Below, in pieces: positions 43,796 to 53,727 of a DNA stretch of 64,000 bases. Origin of the DNA: Eurosta solidaginis. Lineage: Eukaryota > Arthropoda > Insecta > Diptera > Tephritidae. The notes beneath the pieces are model-generated. The model did not search any database, was not told where the DNA came from, and saw nothing but the letters and a program-made list of their open reading frames with translations. Location of the stretch: positions 227,268,490 to 227,332,489 of the forward strand of contig NC_090319.1 in NCBI RefSeq assembly GCF_040869045.1, in the 5' to 3' direction. Within the stretch, counting starts at the first letter, position 1; each line of letters begins with the position of its first letter. The translations under genes and the position numbers were made by a program.

Positions 43796-45160
43796 GTCTT
43801 GTCTATATCCAAACTGCTTAAAAAAATAAAAAAAAAAAAAAAATAAAAAAAAAACACAACTGCTTAGTAAAATGTAAATCGCATCCCTTCGTGGCATGCT
43901 GTCTTTGCGATGGGCTTGCCCATATGAAGTGCGCCGGCTTGTCAGCAAGAGTGGTCGACGCACTTAATGATAGCGATAAGGTAGTGCGTTGGGCTTGTTT
44001 GAAATGTAGGCCTACCGAAATTGATCTTTTCAAGGTTTTCAAGCAGGCCTGAGACGGTTTCACTGAAATAGGCAGAGAGATTTCCGCTTTGTCCGAAAAA
44101 TTTATGCGTTATGAAAGCTTATTTAAGTATTTCAAACACTCAAATGTCAACTTTCAAGATGATAATTATAGGTCTATAGTTGTTTCCGCTCCGACTATGG
44201 ATGCCATTCCCAAAGTTCCTCCACCTCCAATTCTTCCAGTTCCAACTGTGGAATTAATAAATCTGTCCTCACCGAGTCCCTCAGCAGTGCAACCGTCGAT
44301 TTCGATAGCTGCTTCATCTGTTTCTAATGTACCATCCATAAAAAGGAAGAAGGCTCCCCTCAACCCCTCTACGGAATCTGAACCGCCGGCTAATAGATTG
44401 GTTACTATCCCCATTTAAAAGTCGATTTTCGTGTGCAGATTCGAGAGAGAAACTACAGAAGAGGATCTGAAGTCGTACATCATAAATAAACTTAAATCCG
44501 AAAATGTGACTATTCGTAAATTTAATTTTAATTATCCTAGAGACATTTCGTCATTTAGGATTGACGTATCCGCGCAACACTTTGAAACCATTTTAAATAA
44601 TTAATTCTGGCCGCCCGGTGCTTTTGTACGTGAATTTGAACATAGACGTAACGTTAATATTCCTGATCTTGCTACCGTTCCTCATAACAATACTGCAGCA
44701 AAAAACTAAATATGAATTCTTTCCTGGATATATTTTATCAAAATGTAAGAGGTCTAAACACTTAGCTAACTGATCTGTATTTGAAATCATTTAACTGTAA
44801 TTACAATATCATTGCTTTTACTGAAACTTGGTTAAAGCCTGATATATTTAATTCAGAGGTTTTTTGCAATGATTACCAAGTATATAGAAATGACCGCTTG
44901 AACAGAGTTGGGAGGTGGAGTATTGCTATACCTATATTGACGTCTGCTATATCCCACCATCTTCTGATCTCTCGGTGTACATGAATCATATTTCGTTGCT
45001 GAAAGCTATCAGTTCAATGTTGAAGCCCATTGATTCTATAATTGTCTTAGGTGACTTTAATCTTCCTCATGTTTCATGGACCACATCTGACCATGATATT
45101 GTAACGAATTTACTTGAAATTCCCGTTATTTACAATCTTCTGCTGAGTTCGAATCACTAA
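43796..45160 (+). pseudogene. LINE-6 5' half (PHD ORF1 plus ORF2 start), right-arm copy
   Basis: Same content as the left-arm copy: MSCLYPNCL at 43,796, then a roughly 50-bp A-rich insertion (43,820-43,858) flanked by aactgctta repeats that breaks the PHD frame, which resumes CKSHPFVACCLCDGLAHMKC. ORF1 continues to 44,418 (SEKFMRYESLFKYFKHSNVN, PKVPPPPILPVP). ORF2 endonuclease: FYQNVRGLNT, IIAFTETWLKPDIF, a deletion after VYRNDRLNR, then IDVCYIPPSSDLSVYMNHIS and IIVLGDFNLPHVSWTT, ending at the Gypsy LTR (45,163). The same LINE continues beyond the palindrome at 46,410. A PHD-type ORF1 suggests a CR1-group element. Confidence 0.8.
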
Positions 45161-45162
45161 AC

Positions 45163-45660
45163 TGTTGAATAAATAACTCCAATATTTAATAATGCAAAAT
45201 GGCCTTTATTATAGTACTTCACAATAACACACAAACTTTGCAACGAATAGCTTGCTTAATAACCAAATTGATTGATAGCTCAATTGAAACTCTTCCTTCG
45301 CCTCTACTGTCACGCCTTTTATACTTTTTGATTTCTCATTGCATACTTCCAGGCTTTTCTATTCCAGAACTTACTAGTTTGTTTCAGCTACAAAATCGTC
45401 AGCCACAACTACGTTTATAAATTCTCATTTGAATAATACTTGCACAAATTATTTCCCTCTCTTGTGACAACTCAGATAAGATATATGCATGTGTTTGTGC
45501 ATTGGTTCTCCGCTGCTCGTATACATACATATGTGTAGACGCGATTATTGATTCGTTTATGTAGATACATAATGATTGAATTATTGATGTGAATTCACGT
45601 CACTGCTTAGCATCGGCTTAGAGATAGCAGCACCCCTTAGTTTTGCTAATACTCGTAACA
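45163..45660 (-). repeat. Gypsy-B LTR (TG...CA), right-arm copy
   Basis: On the minus strand the LTR starts tgttacgagtattagc and ends gttatttattcaaca, 498 bp. A polypurine tract aggtggagggcag adjoins its start (45,661-45,673), the proper position for a 3' LTR of a minus-strand element. The neighbouring minus-strand integrase end confirms orientation. Confidence 0.82.
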
Positions 45661-45671
45661 CTGCCCTCCAC

Positions 45672-46376
45672 CTAAGTCTGAGCGTCCCGATAAGAAAAAT
45701 TTCTCGATCTAAACGCTGCCAGCATCTCCAAATGTACCACTCTTCTACTTCGTGGTTTCCCAATGGTTTGTATGCGGTAGATGGTGTCACTGATCTTCTT
45801 CACAACTTTGTACGGGCCTTCCCAACTGCACCGAAATTTGGTTGGAACACCTTTCCGCCGGTGAGGGTTGTATAACAGTACCAAATCTCCCGCCAAGAAA
45901 CCTTTCGAATTATTGTTCTCATGGTACCTCTGTTTCATCGCACTACTCAATACCCTGGTTCGTTCCTTCACACTCTGTTGTTTGGCCAATGAACTACTTC
46001 GTAGAGCTTGCGCTGGACGGATTTGCTTTGCATAATCAGTATCGTTCCCACGTTTCCCCACAGTAGTGCGCTCTGGTTTGAAACTACTCTCGCATTCTTT
46101 CTGGGAAATTCGTTGCTTCGGTTTTGCGCGTCCATTAGGTTTTGTCAATGCCAGTGTTTCTCTCGCAGGTACTTTTGATTTTGATTTATTTGGTCCATTC
46201 GATCTATCAACTTTTGCCTTTGACTTTCGTGGTCTTTGTCGAGTCTTTTCCACCAGTACCATATTACTGCTTAACCCTTTCTCCAAACTGAAGTTAAGTG
46301 GTATATCCTGGTTCTTATAAGGCATCACCCTTCTCTGCATATCGATCTTGATATCATGGTCAACCAAGAAGTCCAC
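45672..46376 (-). pseudogene. Gypsy-B pol fragment: protease/RT junction fused to integrase C-terminus
   Basis: The single 234-aa frame starts with MDFLVDHDIKIDMQRRVM, a pre-RT segment of Gypsy pol. It passes through a Lys/Arg-rich stretch and ends with MKQRYHENNNSKGFLAGDLV, LLYNPHRRKGVPTKFRCSW and GPYKVVKKISDTIYRI with RVVHLEMLAAF, the GPY/F-type C-terminal domain of Ty3/Gypsy integrase that contacts target chromatin. RT, RNase H and the integrase core are deleted but the frame is intact, so this is an internally deleted derivative. Its 3' LTR follows at once to the left. No matching 5' LTR is seen at 46,385, where the interrupted LINE resumes. Confidence 0.82.
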
Positions 46377-46409
46377 TCCACTCCAGTTCTCGGAGTTGCA
46401 TTACCACTA

Positions 46410-47639
46410 TATACGACTCTAGTTTTAGATTTGAATTCGCGAAGGCTAATTTTAATAAACTTAACCAAATTTTATCTACAGTAGTTTGGCCAAATACGGT
46501 GTAGATATTGACAAAAACGTTTCGAACTTCAACACCATCATTCACGCTATTCTGGAAAGACACGTACCTAAGCGTAAACGTGTTTCCACTGAACTAGTCC
46601 AAATATGGTTCACCAAAGAGCTGAAATCTTTAAATAATAAAAAATCGCGTTCCTTCAAGCTGTACAAGAAGACGGGTTCACACTCTGACTACTTGAAGTA
46701 CTCTATATTGCGTCATAAATATTTTGAATTAAACAAAAAGTGTTACAATACCTATCTCTGTACGATGAAAAAGAAAATAACTTGGTTTCCTTCTGGTATG
46801 AAATACCGTGAGGATTTCTCTAGCGACGATCAAGATATTGCCAACTTCTTTGCACAATTTTTCAGTTCCAACTATTCTGCTGAATCAATTTCATTGTCTA
46901 ATGAATACCCCTATCAACTTAAATCAGTTAACGCAATTAATATTCCAGCAATATCTCCTGAGGAGGTTTTTTCACATTTAACGTCTTTGAAGGAATCTTA
47001 CAAATGTGGTCCTGACCTTATTCCCACTTGTTTTCTTAAAAAATGCGCTGAACATATTTATCAGCCCCTAACTGACTTATTCAACATGTCCCTAAAACAT
47101 GGTGTTTTTCCTGCTGCTTGGAAGGAATCTTTTCTTATACCCCTTCATAAAAACGGCAGTAGATAATGTGTAGAAAATTATCGAGGAATTGCAAAATTGT
47201 CTGCCATCCCAAAGGTATTTGAAGCCATTGTTACTAATTAGCTAACATTTTCCATTTCTACGTTGATTACAGATTCACAACACGGGTTCTGCAAAGGCAA
47301 ATCTACCATTACTAATTTACTTGAATTCACAACTCATGTTTCTAATGGATTTAGAGAAAATCTTCACACCGATGTTATATACACTGATTTCAGTAAAGCA
47401 TTTGAAAAAAGTTTCCCACTCAATGCCGCTGAATATCAATAAATGTAAATTCATGTGCATCTCTCGAAGATCTTTGCCAGCAGCCTCTTACGTAATTAGT
47501 AATTTTTGTCTTGCATCAGTAAATTATTTTGTTGTCTTAGGAGTCACCATGGATGCTAAACTTAGTTTCAACCTTCATATTATGACTACTGTCAATAAGG
47601 CTAGAGGTGTTCTATCATTCGTGAAACGATGGTCTAAAG
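46410..47639 (+). pseudogene. LINE-6 RT, second part
   Basis: Resumes the LINE broken at 45,160: FRFEFAKANFNKLNQILS, FTKELKSLNNKKSRSFKLYK, YRGIAKLSAIPKVFEAIV, QHGFCKGKSTITNLLEFTTH and VIYTDFSKAFEK. There the region that should hold the YADD box is deleted, with sequence jumping to PLNINKCKFMCISRRSLPAA and FVVLGVTMDAKLSFNLHI, then GVLSFVKRWSK at the hAT site. The best open piece is 46,486-47,166 (226 aa). The internal deletion removes RT activity. Confidence 0.82.
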
Positions 47640-48777
47640 CAAAGCCGGCCAAAAGTTGCACATTGTGCAATTTGAGTTCGTATTTTCACGACGACACTAA
47701 CGATGTGTGATCACGATCGTTTGCTTTCGCTTGTCACTCAATAAAATCAACAGTCAATGCAAAAGGAAAAGTGCATGCTACTTTATGGGCACATAATAAA
47801 AAAATATGCTGCAATGTTAAAGTGACTTTTAATACCTTTTAGTTAGTATTATTAAGTTCCTTTGAACATACATATTTTTTAGAACTTAATAATGTGAAAA
47901 TATTTTTACTTTTACATTGTTTTATAGTTCCTTGTATTTTGCGAATTTTCTCATCAAATAAACTTTTTTCCTTGAAAAGGCATTTTAATAACTGCCATAA
48001 AGACATAGCTTCCGTTTCACAAGCAAAAAAGCACAGTTTATTTGATAAAGCCAAAAGGAAACTGTTTTCGGATAGCGAATCAGATACAGCAGATAAAAAA
48101 ATAAATGTAAGGCGTGATAACCTCCGAAGAAATCTAAGGCCGAGCTTCTCTCCAATTTGCGTCGTGCTCCTCTTGAGTTTCCCTACAAATTGGCCGGACG
48201 GGACCTACGTGTTGTACGCCTAATCCGAACGACATCTGCAAGGCAGATGAGTTTTCACTGAGAGCTTTTCATGGCAGAAATACACCCGGAGCTCTTGCCA
48301 AACACTGCCGAGGGGCGACCCCGCTTAGAAAAATTGTCTTCTAATTGAAAACCCTTATTTCTAAAATTTTGATGTTGCTTTGCCCGGGGTGTGAACACAG
48401 GGCATACGGTGTGGTAGGCGGAGCACGCTACCATCACACCACGGTGGCCGCCAGCAGATAGGAACTATGAAATAAATAAGGCTTCTTTTGTCGTCGGTTT
48501 ATTTCCAGCAAAGCAATGGCGCCCTTATGAATTTTAAATTGAAGAAACAACATACATTCTTTTATAAAATAGTTGTATCTGGTTAGCTCGACCTCCGCGC
48601 TCTTAGTTATATGAATATAAGTAAATATAGTCAGGATTAGCTTGAAATCAAATAACCAAAGTCCTTTTTAATTTCAAACTCCATAGTCCATATTTCTTTT
48701 AGCACACTGTGGGGAGTTGCCACTCAATTTTTACACACACTTATGCAATTGTTTTAGTATTTGTGTGGCCGGCTCTG
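47640..48777. mobile_element. hAT-type transposon with exact 8-bp TSD
   Basis: The 1,138-bp element is flanked by gtctaaag at 47,632-47,639 and 48,778-48,785. Ends are inverted: caaagccggcca and, reverse-complemented, cagagccggcca. Removing it with one duplication restores the LINE reading frame as KRWSKEFSDPY without a gap. Interior includes a short frame near 47,960-48,095 (LKRHFNNCHKDIASVSQAKK, LFDKAKRKLFSDSESD) that may be transposase debris, and SINE copy 3. Confidence 0.9.
48096..48451 (-). mobile_element. tRNA-derived SINE, copy 3 (inverted, 9-bp TSD)
   Basis: It matches copies 1 and 2 on the minus strand, from the ccaccgtggtgtgatggtag head near 48,447 to the ggttatcacgccttacattt tail near 48,105. 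A cagcagata duplication lies at 48,087-48,095 and 48,452-48,460. It lies within the hAT element, so it is younger than that insertion. Confidence 0.9.
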
Positions 48778-49571
48778 GTCTAAAGAATTTAGTGACCCTT
48801 ATGTAACTAAAGCCCTTTTTACCACATTAGTTAGACCGATACTAGACTACGGATCAATAGTCTGGCATCCGCGATATCAAGTTCATGCAGATAGACTAGA
48901 GTCAATACAGAAGCAATTTTTACTTTTTTCTTTAAGGAATTTTCATTGGGACTCTGGGTATAATCTTCCACCTTATACTAGTCGGTTAAAGCTTATCAAT
49001 CTTCCAACTCTTGCAAGTCGTGGAGAAATGCTAGGCGTATTATTCATGGCTAAACTACTGAATGGACTGATTTCTAGCCCCTTTCTTTTGAACGAAGTAA
49101 ACTTCAATGTCCCATCACGAGCGTCAAGACATTACAAACCTCTTCTTTTGAGGCAGTGCAGAACTAGTTTCGAATTAAATGAACCTTTTCGGTGTTTGTG
49201 TCATGATTTTAACTCTCATTCGAACTCGTTTGATATAACAGATTCACTTTTTACTATAAAGAAAACTGCCCTATCCTGTCTTAACTCGTAACATATTAAT
49301 AAAAAAAAATAAAAAAAAATCTTTATATAAAATGTTCACTTATTTAACTATGTAGTATATGTATTATTTCCAACTGTTATGTATAATACTCAGCTGATGA
49401 TATTTATTCTGTAGCTGAGCAGTTTTAGATCTCAACGCTTAACAAACCTCCGCCTATCAACAACTCGGCAAAAAGAAAATCCGTGCGTCATGCGGATGCG
49501 CCCCTCGTGACGGTTGGGCGGGCTTTGGAGGGTATTTACCCGTTGGGCTTATTATTATTATTATTATTATC
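48778..49571 (+). pseudogene. LINE-6 RT C-terminus, 3' UTR and (TTA)n tail
   Basis: Continues WSKEFSDPYVTKALFTTLVR, PILDYGSIVWHPRYQVHADR, FSLRNFHWDSGYNLPPYTSR and ends SCLNS with a stop at 49,289. About 260 bp of 3' UTR (with ctccgcctatcaacaactcg) run to a (TTA)n tail at 49,549-49,571. That simple tail marks the 3' junction of the LINE insertion; Gypsy RNase H sequence resumes immediately after it. Confidence 0.85.
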
Positions 49572-49710
49572 TAATTTGAATGAACCGAGTTCTAAAATAC
49601 AAAGTGGAAAATTTTACTAAGTGAATACGATTTTAATATAACGCATGTAGAAGGTAAAGAAAATAAAGTTGCAGATGCTTTATCAAGTATAAAAATTAGT
49701 TCTGAGGAAA
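49572..49710 (+). pseudogene. 17.6-like Gypsy RNase H C-terminus
   Basis: Read across one shift: [15 protein letters not shown], then [20 protein letters not shown] with [12 protein letters not shown]. This is the end of Gypsy RNase H, just the part missing after 30,118. It is on the same strand and in the right order relative to 27.1-30.1 kb. Confidence 0.75.
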
Positions 49711-49714
49711 TAAA

Positions 49715-49970
49715 TATTTTTGAGTGTGAGGAGTGTAACAAATCCTTCAAAAATAAAAACAGTCTAAAGAGTCATTTGCTCAGGCATAAAAATGGTATAT
49801 ATGTGCCAATATTGCAGTTCTAAGCATACATCAGAAGAAGAAAAAGACAAACATGAAAAACAATGCAAACTTCTTACAAATGTGTGTACTTTGTGTAATA
49901 AAAGTTATAAACCGACAGATAAACTTACGGAACATATCGTAAAAGTACATTACCAGAGTAGTCAACAGGG
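49715..49970 (+). pseudogene. Three C2H2/C2HC zinc fingers between RNase H and integrase
   Basis: In frame with RNase H comes [20 protein letters not shown] (C-x2-C-x12-H-x3-H). After a one-base shift near 49,790 follow [20 protein letters not shown] (C-x2-C-x12-H-x3-C) and CTLCNKSYKPTDKLTEHIVK (C-x2-C-x12-H-x4-H). Ordinary Gypsy pol has no such module here; the integrase normally starts with its own HHCC domain. The continuous frame from RNase H into finger 1 and the integrase match after finger 3 suggest a genuine pol insertion rather than a later neighbour. Possible roles are targeting or nucleic-acid binding; this is inference. Confidence 0.7.
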
Positions 49971-50044
49971 AACCGATGACTTAGATACTATTCATAGTGC
50001 TCAAAACGAATCTAATAGAGGAATCGAAATTAGTGAAAAACCAC

Positions 50045-50550
50045 TTATATGTTTAAATCAAGAATTTTAGTCTTAACGACAGATGAAATCGTTTTATGCG
50101 ACACTGTAATATTTAAGAAACCCACATATTCTAGGAAAAAACTAATAGAAATCTTGCAAAAATGCAGGGCACAGAAAACTGGTATTTATTTTGATAATGA
50201 TGGAGTATTTCAAGATTTCCAAAATATATATAATAGTTTTCGATCATGTAAAAGTAAAATATACAAATGCACTAAAGTCTTACCTCAGTATTCTGATGAA
50301 GAAACATATGAAAAAATACTTAAAAAACATAGGCATGAATACAATCACCCAGGAATAGACAAAACTTATGAAGAATTAAAAAGAGAACTTTATTTTCCAA
50401 CAAGACAATGAAAAAACTTTTAAAACATTACCATTCCTGGAATTCCTCGAGCAAAACGACATACAATATCACTTTAAAACTCCTAGTAGACATACATAGT
50501 ACTCTTAATGAGAACATACGAATTATGCAATACAGAGAAACAATTAATCT
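50045..50550 (+). pseudogene. 17.6-like Gypsy integrase, internally deleted
   Basis: After a one-base overlap shift the frame reads KPLICLNQEF or MFKSRILVLTTDEIVLCDTV and continues to HRHEYNHPGIDKTYEELKRE with LYFPTRQ, the His-His part of the HHCC domain. The paired cysteines and most of the DDE core are deleted. From about 50,440 another frame gives FLEFLEQNDIQYHFKTP and TLNENIRIMQYRETINL, the end of the core that usually contains the glutamate. The C-terminus stops at the hAT junction near 50,550. Confidence 0.75.
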
Positions 50551-53035
50551 GGCCCGACGAGAGGGGAGGGGGAATGGGGGGATTCCCCCGGGCCCGGGGT
50601 TTCTCAGGGGGCCCGCGATTTAGAGGTACTAAGATTTTTTTTTAATTCAGGAGAGTCTTTAGTTGTTCCATGTTCAAATTTTAAGCCGAACATCAAAAGC
50701 AACGAATATTGATCATGATTTTTTGCCTGAGCCTTCGAACAGTGAGGAGACAATAAACACATCAAACAAAAATATATGTTTACATGAATCCGAAATCGTA
50801 AAGTTCTCGTGGTGACACTGATATAGGTTCATCTTCAAAAAGTCTTCCAACAATACCACCAACTCTGTATCAAAGTCCAGATTATTTAAACGACTTCGAT
50901 ATCCGTACCGTGAATAATGAGTTTTTGCGATCTGAAGAAGTCAACGAAATAATTCGTCGAGTCATCAAAAGTGTCCTGTTATTTTTCCACGTTATTTTAA
51001 TGACGAGGCATTTCCTACCTCGTTAAACAGAATCTTGACAAAAGGAGAGAAAGTGGAACGTGACTTGTTAGTGTGGAGTGCCAGTAGCAATGCTTGTTAT
51101 TTCCTACCATGTCGTCTGTTAAGCACCAATACTTTAAATTGACCCAAAACTTGTTGTCCTGGCGGATATTTGAAATTCCAGGTATGGAAGAAGCTATACG
51201 ATAAACTGCCATCACACGAAAATACTCAAGATCACATTAAATGTTATATTCAATGGCGATCTTTACAAAATCTAATTCAAAAGGAGGCTACAATTGATAC
51301 ACTTATCAATGAACAGCTAATCACTGAAACTCAAAAGTGGAAAGAAATTTTATATAGAATTTTGGACACTATTTTATTTTTGGGTGAGAGGCCTAGCTTT
51401 CAAAGGCGAAAGTATATATTTTGGTGAACGAAACAATTGACATATTTTGGGCATCTAAGATCTCATAAGCCATTATGATCCGACACTTAGATATCATTTG
51501 GAGAAACTTAGGATTTCACAACAGCAGCACAAACGTTTACAAGTTCACTATCTTTCCCAGGCATTCAGAACGAGTTTATAGAAATTTGTGCAAAGCACGT
51601 GAGGGAAACTATATTAGATCAAGGCAAGAAAGCCAAGTATTTTGCTATTATCGTTGATGCTATGCCTGATGCTAATCACGTTGACTACGTTCATTTTGCG
51701 CTAACTGCATTTCAATTCGAAAGCGACAAATTTTACAATTAAAGAACGGTTTTTGGTTTCGTAAATTGTAACTAAAAAACTGGTCAGAAAATCGCTGATA
51801 TAATTTGCCATACTCTAGGTAAAAATGAAATCCCATTAAAAGATTGTCGTGCACAAGGGTACAATAACGGCGCCAATATGAAAGAAGCTTACAACGGAGC
51901 TCTCGGTCACATTCTCGACAAAAACTCGAATGTTGATTACTCGCTTTGTGCAACCCACAGTCTCAATTTATGTGGTGTTGATGCTGCAGAATGTTGTACG
52001 GTTGCAATTACTTTCTTCGGAGTTGCACAAAAATATTTTACTATTTTCAGCAGCACTCCACAACGATGGGACATCCTCAAAAAAAATGTACCGAGATCTC
52101 TTCATAGTCTTTTAGGCGAAAGCCCAATTTGACTGCGCAAGCATACGGAGATGTTCCCGGCATTCTCAAGTATATCAACAAGTTCGAATGTGTCTTGCTG
52201 TCCTCAGTTTGGTTCAAGATACTGACTACCGTTAATGAAAGGAACGTGGTCCTCCAAGCTAGAGACGCCAACATAGATGTTGAGGTCCGACCTCTAGATG
52301 CCTTATTAGCTGATTTGAAGTTAATCGGGAACCAGTTTAAACGAATGCACAACAGTTGCTATTCAATTGAACATCTCGCCAAAATTTCCGGACATTCGAA
52401 AGAGAAAACCCAAAAGACATTCTGAAAATAATCTAAATGAGATGATTGCGGATTATTCAGAGTCTGATTTTAAAAACAATACATTCCTGGTGATCGTTGG
52501 TTCGGTAATCACTGCCATTACTGAACGATTTGCTGCTATGCTTTTTGTAGCAATTTGAAGACATGGATGAAACTACGGTCCGGGCGAGCGCAGCAAAACT
52601 TGTCGAAAAATACAAGTCGGACATTTCTCAAAGCTTAGAATGCGAAATAATTCACTTGAAACCTATTTACGAAGCAAATTTTGATAAGGGTCTGTCACCA
52701 TTGGAATTGCTAAATGCCATTTACATATTTATACAATTTTCCCCTTTCCATTTTCTGTATACAATTTTGTGTTGCTTTACGTATCTTTTGCCTATACCTG
52801 TCACTGTAGCTAGTGCAGAGCATTCCTTCAGCGTCCTTTCAAGAACAAAAAACTTTCATAGATCGTGTTCATCTCAAGAGCGAGTTTCAGGATTTGCCAC
52901 GCTTTGTGTTGAATCCATTTTGGCAAGACAGTTAAATTTTGATATTGTTATTGTACAATTATGGTGTGTCGCAAACTCGGCAAAGGAGTGGAGGCACCAC
53001 AATTGTGTTAGGATTAAAAATTAAAAGAAAAGAAA
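50551..53035 (+). pseudogene. DUF4371/ZMYM-type hAT transposase relic
   Basis: The left end is GC-rich (gattcccccgggcccggggt at 50,581-50,600), as in many elements of this hAT group. Protein pieces in order: EKVERDLLVWSASSNACYFL with PCRL (51,040-51,125, TTF-type zinc finger), VWKKLYDKLPSHENTQDHIK, YFAIIVDAMPDANHVDYVHF (51,635-51,700, first catalytic D), DCRAQGYNNGANMKEAYNGA, LCATHSLNLCGVDAAECC, FSSTPQRWDILKK, and the dimerisation end PIPVTVASAEHSFSVLSRTK with QERVSGFATLCVE (52,790-52,920). About ten frameshifts and stops are needed. The right terminus is not identified. The conserved NNGANM and ASAEHSFS motifs make the family call strong. Confidence 0.85.
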
Positions 53036-53700
53036 GACGAGATATTTCTCGTTATAATAATCATTTATTTAAATGAAAGGAAATTGCATAGAACACAAAT
53101 TAATTACCTTTTATAATAAAAATTGTGGCGGTAGCAACAGCTTAGGCGTAGACTACGGGACGCCCTTGGGCGTGAACAGCAAGGAGCCACAAAAGATTTA
53201 TAAAAGTTACGTGGACGTCGGGTTTTGGGATCAAGCCCAGAACAACCTGTCCGATGCAACCATCCCTTGCACGAGACACACTGAACAGAGTATGACCGTC
53301 CTAAAATGATTCTTTTCCGGCAGATGCAGCAAAACCATTTCTCAGGACCGGGGTCAGGAGACGGACCCGGATTGGATTCGATGCCTTCACGGAGTAAGAG
53401 AATATGGAGCAGTCCTTCTGCAAGGAGCTACTGGGAGGATGACAATTTGTGGGAGGCACGCAACAAATTAAATGGGGTCACACTGAAATGACAGTCCTTG
53501 GTCGGGAAAAATCCCGAGTCGCTCCGGTACATAGAACTGACTGCCTTGGGAAGCGTCCTCCTTGCCTTCGCCGTTACTTGTAGCTAGGATGAGCAGGAAT
53601 GGTAAAGTAAAAGAACACGCATCATATATTTCTTGCAAGTTACTACAGAAATCCATTTATTGCGAGCAAAAGAAAGATGTTATTCACATATATAAAGCTT
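53036..53700. other. Unassigned GC-rich repeat-like segment
   Basis: Unlike its AT-rich surroundings, 53,130-53,600 is GC-rich with long smooth frames on the plus strand: 53,073-53,309 (NSLGVDYGTPLGVNSKEP) and 53,306-53,491. Text such as tttctcaggaccggggtcag and tggtcgggaaaaatcccgag (short inverted repeat) suggests a retroelement untranslated region. I do not recognise a protein family, and the frames shift at each boundary, so I do not call a gene. Confidence 0.35.
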
Positions 53701-53727
53701 AAAACTAAGTAACCCTTCAAAGTCATG

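Larger units (their letters stand above)
35603..45656. repeat. Giant near-identical palindrome (arms 4.79 and 5.23 kb, 34-bp spacer)
   Basis: Left arm 35,603-40,390 and right arm 40,425-45,656 are reverse complements over essentially their whole length. aaacaatcca (40,381-40,390) mirrors tggattgttt (40,425-40,434) at the centre; at the outside tattagcaaaacta (35,607-35,620) mirrors tagttttgctaata. Paired frames have nearly identical products: 181 aa at 38,359 (+) and 42,456 (-), 109 aa at 37,167 (-) and 44,089 (+), 73 aa at 36,059 (-) and 45,199 (+). The 444-bp length difference is mostly a piggyBac-type MITE and a poly(A) insertion present only on the right. Identity appears well above 97%. 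Confidence 0.95.

Noticed and set aside
35603..45656. Classical foldback (FB/Galileo) transposon
   Set aside because: The arms contain pieces of several unrelated families in native order (LTR, LINE, MITE), and the right flank continues those elements, so an arm-copy event fits better than a single foldback element.
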